Positions 28,382 to 35,466 of a DNA stretch of 64,000 nt are shown here, piece after piece. The notes below the pieces were generated by a model. The model was not told the DNA's origin and did not search any database. It saw nothing but the letters and a program-made list of their open reading frames with translations. A program made the translations under genes and the position numbers. How positions within the stretch are numbered: position 1 is the first letter of the stretch; each line of letters begins with the position of its first letter. The stretch is from Algoriphagus sp. Y33 (GTDB lineage: Bacteria > Bacteroidota > Bacteroidia > Cytophagales > Cyclobacteriaceae). The stretch covers positions 124,001-188,000 of the forward strand of contig NZ_CP061947.1 in assembly GCF_014838715.1 (NCBI RefSeq). The letters are read 5' to 3'.

Positions 28382-29414
28382 TGCTTTAAACGATAGTTAC
28401 AGCAATGGATATGAAGTAAGTAAGAAAATCCTCAGTAAAAGTGCAGCGAACCAGCATGAGGTATTGGAGGAGAATCTGTAAATTCAAGAAGACGGCTTTA
28501 TGGAAACCTTTGTGGTGAACGAAACTTCTGAGGACGTATGGTTTGACAATATGATGGTGATGAGTGTGAGTTCGGCCATAATACAAGAAACTCATTATGA
28601 TCCCTGGGGATTGGAGCTGACGGGACTTGGGTATCAGTATGGAGGCATCAAGGCAAACAAGTACCTCTATCAGGGCAAAGAGATGATGGATGACCATAAT
28701 TTAAATATTTACGATTTTGAAGCCCGTGGTTATGATCCGGTGATTGGGAGAACCATACAGATGGATCCGCATGCGGAAAGTTATTACAATTTGTCGCCTT
28801 ACAGTTGGGTAGCCAATAATCCGCTAAGTGTAATTGATCCGACCGGAATGGATACGGTCAATGTGAATAACCTTGATATGCGAACCTTCAATCCGGATGT
28901 GGATGTCGTGGGTCTGGATGAGGTGGTAGTTTCTGCAAGTGGTGGATCAGATGAACCTGCGGATGCGACCAGAGAGAATATTCCAATCTGGCTGCTCCGT
29001 GAAGGTGATAAAGTGATGGGGCACAGAGATGGGATTTCTGGTCTTGAAGATTTTTTTGGTAAAAGGACTTACGGACCTTTTGATGTTAATGCGCAGGGAA
29101 GGATAATCGGACTAACTCCTACTACAGGTGTTGGGCCTGATGTGGGCAGGGGAGGTGCAGCAAGGGGAGGTAAATGGATTTATGGACGTTTTAAAACGTT
29201 TACCAAATGGGCTAACCAGCTTGCAAAAAGAGGGTGGACCGAAAAGCAAATAACAGAAGCTATTACCAGTGGGAAAACTTTTAGTGCGATAAATAATGTA
29301 AATAAGGCTAATGCAGCAACAAGGTACGTTCACCCAACAACTGGACAATCAGTAGTTGTCGATGATGTTACAAAGGAACTACTCCATGTTGGAGGCCCTG
29401 GCTTTAAATATTAA
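28382..29414 (+). pseudogene. RHS cassette 3: orphan core and tip 3, colicin-E5-like
   Basis: Starts 3 bp after the previous gene with sequence homologous to the RHS pre-core (SNGYEVSKKILSKSAANQHE). It carries a TAA at 28479 where the other copies have a Tyr codon. From the ATG at 28500, 304 codons are open: VVNETSEDVWFDNM, then core YLYQGKEMMDDHNLNIYDFE and NNPLSVIDPTGMD. The linker matches cassette 2, and the tip follows from about 29160. The tip (WANQLAKRGWTEKQITEAI, SAINNVNKANAATRYVHP, VVVDDVTKELLHVGGPGFKY) resembles colicin E5-like RNase domains, which cleave tRNA anticodons. It has no N-terminal shell or signal, so it is a silent cassette. Confidence 0.75.
29008..29150 (+). repeat. Pre-toxin linker repeat, copy 2
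   Basis: Matches 27296-27450 in cassette 2, with blocks such as GLEDFFGKRTYGPFDVNAQG encoded by almost identical DNA. The homology ends at the toxin boundary, as expected of a tip-exchange site. Confidence 0.85.
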
Positions 29415-29418
29415 CGAA

Positions 29419-29646
29419 ATGGAAAAGATAGTATACGTCCAGCTTTTAGGAGAAGGAACTATTGTTTACCGTCCTGTTCCTGCTACTCAAATAAATGGGA
29501 GTATCCATTTATTAAGGGGCGAGGAAATATTCGACGGAGATGACGAGGATTGGGAGTTTCTTCCTGGAACCAAAGTTGTGGTAGAAGAAAGAGAACTTGG
29601 AGGGGAAAAAGTTTTTGTAGCTATTGACAAGGAAACCACTAAGTAA
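29419..29646 (+). CDS. Candidate immunity protein for tip 3
   Basis: 75-aa acidic protein (GEEIFDGDDEDWEFLPGTKV), starting at the ATG at 29419, four bases after the cassette 3 stop; an in-frame ATG at 29356 lies inside the toxin tip and is less likely. Small acidic partners that mimic nucleic acid are usual for RNase toxins. It is followed by a strong terminator. The family is not certain. Confidence 0.65.
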   Translation: MEKIVYVQLLGEGTIVYRPVPATQINGSIHLLRGEEIFDGDDEDWEFLPGTKVVVEERELGGEKVFVAIDKETTK

Positions 29647-29753
29647 GTTGACAAATTATCGTATGCTTTGATTCTCAAATATGGGTAACAGGCTAAAGAG
29701 TACAAATCCTGTAGAATCTTTTAGGTCAGAGATTTATTAGATGTTTAAATACG

Positions 29754-29779
29754 AAAAGCCCGGTGTTGACCGGGCTTTT
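29754..29779 (+). terminator. Terminator after tip 3/immunity 3
   Basis: Perfect 11-bp stem AAAAGCCCGGT / ACCGGGCTTTT with loop GTTG. The T-rich end on either strand makes it usable in both directions, between the immunity gene and the XRE remnant. Confidence 0.9.
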
Positions 29780-29784
29780 GTGTT

Positions 29785-30084
29785 TTATACACTGAGTGAG
29801 TTCTGCACCTGGCACTTGAACAGGAATGCGTCCATCAGGGCGAATATGTGTTCCCTGTCCTCGGGCTGCAGTTTTTCGATGTCCTGCAGGCGTTTGACGG
29901 TTTTTTTGTCGAAGGAGCTGTTGATCCCCTCACCGACCAGATAGTCCAGCGATACGCCGAAGGCATCGGCTATTTTTTTTGCCGCCTCGATGGAGGGGAC
30001 GGCATCCCCTCGCTCGTACTTGCCGATCATCTCCCTGGACACGCCGCTTTCTGCGGCCAGTTTTCCCCCCTGAGTGTAGACGGA
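29785..30084 (-). pseudogene. XRE-family regulator, N-terminally truncated (second)
   Basis: The frame reads KLAAESGVSREMIGKYERGD, AVPSIEAAKKIADAFGVS, LDYLVGEG, then KKTVKRLQDIEKLQPEDREH and a helical tail. This is the second half of an HTH plus the usual oligomerisation tail of small XRE repressors. Upstream of Lys-Leu-Ala the frame soon meets a stop (about 30075-30095), and helices 1-2 of the HTH are absent. It faces the RHS cassette across the terminator, exactly like the remnant at 24262. An internal ATG at 30042 could still give a short protein without a full DNA-binding domain. Confidence 0.7.
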
Positions 30085-30136
30085 TCATGGATTGGACTAG
30101 GTGTAGTTTGCCTGCCCTGCAAACCGACCTCTCGCT

Positions 30137-30159
30137 AAAAAGCTTTGCCAAAGCTTTTT
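30137..30159. repeat. Perfect hairpin AAAAAGCTTT-GCC-AAAGCTTTTT
   Basis: 10-bp perfect arms with a three-base loop, in non-coding DNA between the XRE remnant and the Y1 transposase. It could be a terminator or a REP-type hairpin belonging to the transposase. Confidence 0.6.
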
Positions 30160-30227
30160 CTCACGCTCGATTCTACCTTTATATAGATACAAATTTGTAA
30201 TTTGCTACTTTCGAAAAACATGATTTT

Positions 30228-30861
30228 ATGGGAGAAGCCTACCAGATAAGAGATAAAGAAATCGAGCGTAAAGTAAAGATAAAGCTTATTATAGAGACCT
30301 TTGTACGAGATTCCAAATGGCCATTAAAACTTACTAAAATCATTTGAATTACCCTATTTTCTTACTTTCCAGGTAATGGGTTGGGCAGATGTTTTTACCG
30401 GAAAAATATACCGGGATTTGATTTTGGAAAACCTTTCGTGTTGCCGAGTAGAAAAGGGATTATTCTTATATGGTTATGTCATCATGAGCAATCATATTCA
30501 TTTGGTGGTTCAGCACAAGGACGGGAAGCTTTCGGGTTGGGTACGTGATTTCAAAAAGTTCACCGGCAAGAAGTTATTGAGAATGATTCTTGAAAATCTT
30601 CAGGAAAGCAGGCGAGAATGGCTAAAGATGATATTTGAGTATCATGCAGCGTATAGCAAGCGTTCTGGGGATTTGCAGTTTTGGACCCATGAAAACCATG
30701 CGATAGAATTGTACCGACCTGAAATGATAGAGAGCAGGATGGCCTACATCCACGATAATCCTGTTAGAGCAGGGCTGGTAGAAAAACCTGAGGACTATCT
30801 GTATTCCGGTGCGAGAAATTATTCAGGACTAAAGGGTTTGATAGAAGTGGATTATTGGTGA
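30228..30861 (+). pseudogene. Y1 (IS200/RAYT-type) transposase, N-terminus disrupted
   Basis: HUH/Y1 single-strand transposase of the REP-associated class. The first residues (ATG 30228, GEAYQIRDKE) and the following FLTFQVMGWADVFTGK match the normal N-terminus. They are separated by about 90 bp that introduce a TGA (30345) and a frame change. From the ATG at 30376 the frame is intact for 161 codons, with the HUH motif SNHIHLVV, DFKKFTGKKL, FWTHENHAIELY, the helix with the likely Tyr (MAYIHDNPVRAGLV) and YLYSGARNY. Reinitiation at 30376 would lack the first beta-strand of the fold, so activity is doubtful. A REP hairpin lies 37 bp downstream. Confidence 0.75.
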
Positions 30862-30897
30862 TTTTGGCTTATTTCCAACTGCAGATTAAGGATATTG

Positions 30898-30920
30898 GGG
30901 TGAAGTTGCAAACTTCACCC
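30898..30920. repeat. REP-like hairpin next to the RAYT gene
   Basis: GGGTGAAGTT-GCA-AACTTCACCC: perfect 10-bp arms and a three-base loop, 37 bp after the stop of the Y1 transposase. This is where RAYT enzymes usually have a REP substrate. Confidence 0.75.
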
Positions 30921-31054
30921 AGCGTGCAAATGAACTTTAAAGGTGCTGAGAAGAAACTACGCCCAGGGGAGAACCTGACTACCTTCAAACCGGTGACCTT
31001 GGCAGCTAAGGAGACAGGCACCAGCCGCACACCCTGGCCCAAAGACTCCCGTCT

Positions 31055-31552
31055 TTGTCCTCCCACCAACTCTTAAAAACCAATCAAATTACCATACAAA
31101 AGCCCGGATATGTGTATATTTATCTGTCCAACGAGAATCCCACCCCCGTGGAAGTGTTTCCCGAAACAAGTTCGGGACAGGCATTTGACGACTTTAAGGT
31201 AACCCATACCAATACCCCTATAGTACAGAAGGATGACTACTATCCTTTTGGGCTGACATTCAATTCCTATTCAGCACCGGGTGGGGTGGGGCAGAAATTT
31301 AAATTCAATGGTAAGGAAAGGGAAGAACTGACGGGTTGGGATGATTTCGGGGCAAGAATGTATATGAGTGACTTGGGAAGATGGGGCGTTGTTGACCCGA
31401 TGACATCTATTTATTGGGATTATTCTCCCTATAACTTTGGAATCAATAATCCTATAAATGTAATTGACCCCAATGGGAAATTGTTTTTTATGTTAATGAA
31501 GAGGGTAAAATTATTTATTAAAAAAAGCAAATTCTTTCGGGATAAAATTTAA
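31055..31552 (+). pseudogene. RHS fragment 4, a different lineage, truncated tip
   Basis: 165 open codons. The sequence starts in a pre-core segment (KPGYVYIYLSNENPTPVEV, DDFKVTHTN, VQKDDYYPFGLTFNSY), continues through the core (KFNGKEREELTGWDDFGARM, DLGRWGVVDPM, NNPINVIDPNG) and ends after a short basic tail (KRVKLFIKKSKFF). It belongs to another RHS subfamily than cassettes 1-3. It lacks an N-terminal shell, signal and toxin, and no immunity gene follows. A 24-bp palindromic insertion lies in frame at 31160-31183. Best read as an orphan, degraded tip module. Confidence 0.7.
31160..31183 (+). repeat. 24-bp palindromic insertion inside RHS fragment 4
   Basis: CCCGAA-ACAAG-TTCGGG plus acaggca splits the usual EVFFDDFKV-type sequence into EVF-PETSSGQA-FDDFKV. 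It adds exactly eight residues and keeps the frame. The palindrome is of the REP-like kind. Confidence 0.65.
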
Positions 31553-31918
31553 AGTAATTGAAGATTAAGGAGTTTATTTGCATTCTTATGTAGTGCTTGA
31601 GAAGCAAGAAGCAAATTTCAAATATCTAAATTTATATTGCATTTTAGTATGTTTTTATTATTATCTGTGGTAACTATTTATTTAATATCTTTGTTCTGAA
31701 GTAAATGGACATTTTTTTTAAAAAAAAATAAGGTGTCAATGGAGTTTTCTTAACGCTTCAAAATGGAGGAAGATTGAGAAACACCTTAGTGAATTGAATT
31801 GAAATCAGGGTGACGTTTTGTCTAATAGGTAGTTTTTTGCGGGAATGCATTTAAAAAACTCCTTAGGTTATGGGTTATTATAATTTAACTATACAAATAT
31901 TAACAAATTAAATTAATT
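31553..31918. other. AT-rich gap, probable promoter region
   Basis: 366 bp of strongly AT-rich DNA with runs such as attttttttaaaaaaaaat. No gene seen. It separates RHS fragment 4 from the AT-rich barrel gene and probably carries that gene's promoter. Confidence 0.4.
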
Positions 31919-33142
31919 ATGAAAAAACAGCTACTATTTTTTTTAGCAACAATATTAAGCTTTAATTGCTATTCACAAATCTCTTTTGAAAAGGGGTATT
32001 ACATTGGTGACGATAATCAAAAAATTGATTGTTTGATCAAAAATATCGATTGGAAAAATAATCCAACTGAATTTGAATATAAACTATCCGGAAACAGTGA
32101 GTCTAAAAAGGTGACTATAAAATCAATCAAAGAATTTGGTGTTGATAATAGTTCAAAATACGTTAGAAGCACTGTGAATATTGACAGGTCTAGTGAGAGT
32201 GTTAATAATTTAAGCGATGATAAAAATCCTATATTTCAGGAAGAGGAGGTTTTTTTAAAAGTTTTAGTTGATGGTAAAGCTACCTTATATGAATACGTTG
32301 ATGGTAACTTAAAAAGATATTTTTATATTAAAGAGAACTCTAATGTTGAACAATTAATCTATAAAAAATATAGAACCCCTGAGAATTATATTGGAGAAAA
32401 TAATAAATTTAGACAGCAGCTATGGATTGATTTGAATTGTCCAAATTTTAAAATGAGTAAAATTGAGAATGTAGAATATACGAGAAATGATTTAGTAAGA
32501 TTTTTTATTGAGTACAGTGAATGCCATAATGACGAAATAATTAATTTCCAGCTACAACAAAAAAGAGATTTATTTAATATGACAATCAGACCTCGCATAA
32601 ATAGTTCTTCATTAACAATTCAGAGCTCTACTTCTGATTCTAGAGATACTGATTTTGGGAATAAAGTAGGTGTTGGTTTTGGATTAGAAGCTGAGTTTGT
32701 TTTACCTTTTAATAAGAACAAATGGGCAATTGCAATTGAGCCAACTTATCAAAGTTTCAAGTCGGAAAAAAGGTCTAATGTAAATAATGTTTCTGGAGGA
32801 GTATTGATAGCAAATGTTGATTACAGTTCTATTGAATTTCCTGTAGGATTAAGACATTATTTATTTCTAAGTAATAATTCTAAAGTTTTTATAAATGCTT
32901 CTTACATATTTGATTTAAGTTCAAAGTCATCAATTGAATTTACCAGAAACGATGGGTCAAATTTAGATTCAATAGAAATTGAGACAAGAAGTAACCTAGC
33001 TATAGGGATTGGTTACAAACAAAATGATAGATATAGTTTAGAGGTAAGGTATCAGACCAATAGGGAAATTTTAAGGAACTACTTATTTTGGAATTCTGAA
33101 TATAAAACATTATCAATAGTATTTGGGTATTCATTATTCTGA
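31919..33142 (+). CDS. Exported outer-membrane beta-barrel-like protein
   Basis: 407 aa with a signal peptide (MKKQLLFFLATILSF, ends near CYSQ). The N-terminal part (KGYYIGDDNQKIDCLIKNID) resembles the start of Bacteroidota proteins that precede a small barrel. The C-terminal half has alternating beta-strand patterns (GVGFGLEAEFVLPF, WAIAIEPTYQSF, SIEFPVGLRHYL, LAIGIGYKQNDRYSLEVRY) and ends GYSLF with a terminal Phe, as in PorT-like or porin-like barrels. It is clearly more AT-rich than its neighbours, a sign of recent acquisition. The fibre-like gene starts 15 bp downstream. Confidence 0.65.
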   Translation: MKKQLLFFLATILSFNCYSQISFEKGYYIGDDNQKIDCLIKNIDWKNNPTEFEYKLSGNSESKKVTIKSIKEFGVDNSSKYVRSTVNIDRSSESVNNLSDDKNPIFQEEEVFLKVLVDGKATLYEYVDGNLKRYFYIKENSNVEQLIYKKYRTPENYIGENNKFRQQLWIDLNCPNFKMSKIENVEYTRNDLVRFFIEYSECHNDEIINFQLQQKRDLFNMTIRPRINSSSLTIQSSTSDSRDTDFGNKVGVGFGLEAEFVLPFNKNKWAIAIEPTYQSFKSEKRSNVNNVSGGVLIANVDYSSIEFPVGLRHYLFLSNNSKVFINASYIFDLSSKSSIEFTRNDGSNLDSIEIETRSNLAIGIGYKQNDRYSLEVRYQTNREILRNYLFWNSEYKTLSIVFGYSLF

Positions 33143-33157
33143 AAATCAAAAAAAGAA

Positions 33158-34075
33158 ATGAAAAATATACTAACTACAGTAGTTTTGCTGTTTTTTGTTT
33201 GTCTTGCTTCATATGGACAGATTCAGACGCAAAATTTAAATATGGGTCTATATCAACTTCAGTTTCCAAGCGCAAGTGGCGGTAATAATAGAATACAAAG
33301 CTATGGGGGGAGTGTATATGGCACTTGGCTTTTTAAATCAAGATTTGACCATATTATTTTAGACGCGGGTGAAAATGATTTAAATTATAGGCAAATTATC
33401 TTTAAAATCGGAGGAGTGGAAAAGGCCAGATTTTTTTCTAATGGATACTTAGGAATAGGGACTCAATATCCTGAGGCCATGCTCCATGTAAAAAACGGAA
33501 ACAATTCGTACGGAACTATTCTGGCAAGCGCAAATGAGAGCAATTTCTCTTTGTATGCTAAAACCTTGACAACCCACCCGATAAATGTTGAATCTTTTAG
33601 ATTGGGATTAAAATATGGTGAAGGGGAGAACAATGGCTTTATCTCGTTTTATAGAGGGGCTGGCTCATCAGGAGGTTATCTTGGTTTTTCTACAAATGGA
33701 GCCGAACGAATAAGAATATTGACCAATGGCAATGTTGGGATAGGCACTTCAACCACTGGAAGTCATAAATTAGCCGTAGACGGTTCAATTGGAGCTAGAG
33801 AGGTCAAAGTTGAAACAGCAGTTTGGGCGGATTTCGTGTTCAATACCAATTATGAGCTTCGGACACTTGAAGAGGTAGAGAAATTTATCTCTAAGAATAA
33901 GCACCTCCCGGATATCCCAAGTGAAGACCAAGTAGTGGAAAATGGAATCAACTTAGGTGAGATGAATGTTAAACTGCTGCAGAAGATAGAAGAGCTTACA
34001 CTATACCTTATACAGCAAAACAGGAAAGTTGAAGAACTTCAGATAGAAGTTGCCTCATTGAAAAAAGCACTTTAA
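33158..34075 (+). CDS. Exported fibre-like protein (third paralogue)
   Basis: 305 aa with a signal peptide ending at ASYGQ. The body contains LGIGTQYPEAMLHVKNGN and GNVGIGTSTTGSHKLAVDG repeats and a GGYLGFSTNGAERIRIL segment. The C-terminal module is shared with 14441 and 15318, but more diverged: DFVFNTNYELRTLEEVEKFI, KHLPDIPSEDQV, NGINLGEMNVKLLQKIEEL, then a coiled coil. It probably belongs with the barrel gene upstream in one transcript. Confidence 0.8.
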   Translation: MKNILTTVVLLFFVCLASYGQIQTQNLNMGLYQLQFPSASGGNNRIQSYGGSVYGTWLFKSRFDHIILDAGENDLNYRQIIFKIGGVEKARFFSNGYLGIGTQYPEAMLHVKNGNNSYGTILASANESNFSLYAKTLTTHPINVESFRLGLKYGEGENNGFISFYRGAGSSGGYLGFSTNGAERIRILTNGNVGIGTSTTGSHKLAVDGSIGAREVKVETAVWADFVFNTNYELRTLEEVEKFISKNKHLPDIPSEDQVVENGINLGEMNVKLLQKIEELTLYLIQQNRKVEELQIEVASLKKAL

Positions 34076-34134
34076 ACTTAAGGTAATTTCAAGGCCAGCC
34101 AAAAAGAGTAAATTTTTTAGATCATTCTTAAACT

Positions 34135-34288
34135 TATATGATTATCCGCAATGATGCCAGTAACCTCATTTTCTTTGGTGTAACAGCTGGAACACCGATG
34201 ACAGAAGACCGAAGTGGCCTCGGCGCTAGTGTTTTCCAAATCCTATAATGCTTTAGTCTCTTTACTGGCAGAAAAGCGGATATACATA
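34135..34288. mobile_element. MITE-like element, copy A
   Basis: 154 bp bounded by TATCCGCAATGATGCCAG and CTGGCAGAAAAGCGGATA, whose outer (TATCCGC/GCGGATA) and inner (GCCAG/CTGGC) parts are inverted repeats. It has the internal landmark CCGAAGTGGCCTC. A copy in the opposite orientation lies at 47132-47282. It encodes no protein and sits directly before the fibre-like gene at 34304, so it may carry or disturb that gene's promoter. Confidence 0.75.
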
Positions 34289-34303
34289 AAACTTATATTA
34301 ATT

Positions 34304-35110
34304 ATGAAAAATGTTTTATTGCTATGCTTATTGTTTGGGTTGAGTTCAGTGACTAGCGCTCAGCAACAGTTTTCCCAATTATATGGAACCAATGAAATTG
34401 AAGATAAGATTTCTTTGATTGGTAATAGACTTGGCCAAACTAACATGTACGGATTCGGTATAGAAAGCGGAACTCTTTACTACAAGTCTGCTTCAACTCA
34501 TCGATGGTATATTGAAGCCAATGCTGATGGAGGAAGCAACTTCAAAATGCAACTTAACTCAGGAGGATTAATACTCAGGGGCTCACTCACTTCAGCAGGA
34601 ACCATGAGTTTGCAATCAACTTCATCTTCAGTTGGAGATATTGTTTCTCTTTATGGAGATAGGCTTGGACATCCGGCTATGTATGGTTTTGGCGTTGAAG
34701 CTAGTGGTGGAATATTGTACAACAAGGCAAAAGGAGGCTATAGCTGGTATATTCATAAAAATGCTGACTTAGGTGTCAGTGCTATGATGCGGTTAAGTAG
34801 CACTGAGCTCATTGTGGATGGAAGAATAAGTAGTGAAGAAGTGAAAGTAGAAGTAATAAATGGCCCGGATTATGTCTTCGAACCTGATTATGAACTTCGA
34901 AGCCTTAGTGAAACCAAGGAATATATCATCAAGAATAAGCATTTGCCTGAAATACCATCTGCATCTGAAATGGAAAATAACGGGATTGACCTCGGAGACA
35001 TGAACATGCGGCTTTTGAAGAAGATTGAAGAGCTGACACTGTATCAGATCGAACTAATGGAAGAAATGGAAAAGATGAAGAAAGAACTCCAAAGGATTAG
35101 TGCGAATTGA
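34304..35110 (+). CDS. Exported fibre-like protein (fourth paralogue)
   Basis: Start chosen at 34304, where MKNVLLLCLLFGLSSVTSAQ gives a clean signal peptide; the longer frame from 34214 reads out of the MITE-like element. It is about 268 aa with two internal repeats (ISLIGNRLGQTNMYGFGIES and VSLYGDRLGHPAMYGFGVEA). The shared C-terminal module is DYVFEPDYELRSLSETKEYI, KHLPEIPSASEM, NGIDLGDMNMRLLKKIEEL plus a coiled coil. It marks the right end of the accessory island. Confidence 0.8.
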   Translation: MKNVLLLCLLFGLSSVTSAQQQFSQLYGTNEIEDKISLIGNRLGQTNMYGFGIESGTLYYKSASTHRWYIEANADGGSNFKMQLNSGGLILRGSLTSAGTMSLQSTSSSVGDIVSLYGDRLGHPAMYGFGVEASGGILYNKAKGGYSWYIHKNADLGVSAMMRLSSTELIVDGRISSEEVKVEVINGPDYVFEPDYELRSLSETKEYIIKNKHLPEIPSASEMENNGIDLGDMNMRLLKKIEELTLYQIELMEEMEKMKKELQRISAN

Positions 35111-35466
35111 AATCAACCAGCTAGCGCAAGTCTCCAGACTTGCGCTCAGCTCAATGCAGTCTCCCGACTGCCAATGGTTAAGGTTCCCCAAAACCGGAAG
35201 TTTTATTTTCAACCGAAAAGAGTGACAAAAGCCGCATAGCAAGTAGCAAGAGCATAGAACCAAGATATTTGATCAGTAGTCAAAACAAATAGGGCAGGAT
35301 GATATTTTAACCCATTAACCTTTACCCATCGTCTGAAAGTGGGAAGCACTTCAGTATCATTTCCAATACACAACTGAATCTTTAACCCTTAACCTTTAAC
35401 AATTAACTTTCAACAATTAACTAAACCTCCAAATTGTTTCGCTAGTCACCAAAATAGCGTCAATTT
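35111..35466. other. Intergenic region with REP hairpins and AT-rich repeats
   Basis: The first 60 bp hold two REP hairpins. Positions 35310-35430 contain repeated ttaacc/tttaac/aattaac units of low complexity. No gene seen. Confidence 0.5.
35123..35171. repeat. REP doublet
   Basis: Two adjacent hairpins: AGCGCAAGTCT-CC-AGACTTGCGCT (35123-35146) and GCAGTC-TCCC-GACTGC (35156-35171). Their sequence family differs from that beside the RAYT gene at 30898. They lie just after the stop at 35110 and may also stabilise transcripts. Confidence 0.7.

Noticed and set aside
30855..31076. 73-codon frame between RAYT gene and RHS fragment 4
   Set aside because: It reads through the REP hairpin and overlaps the RHS fragment in another frame.
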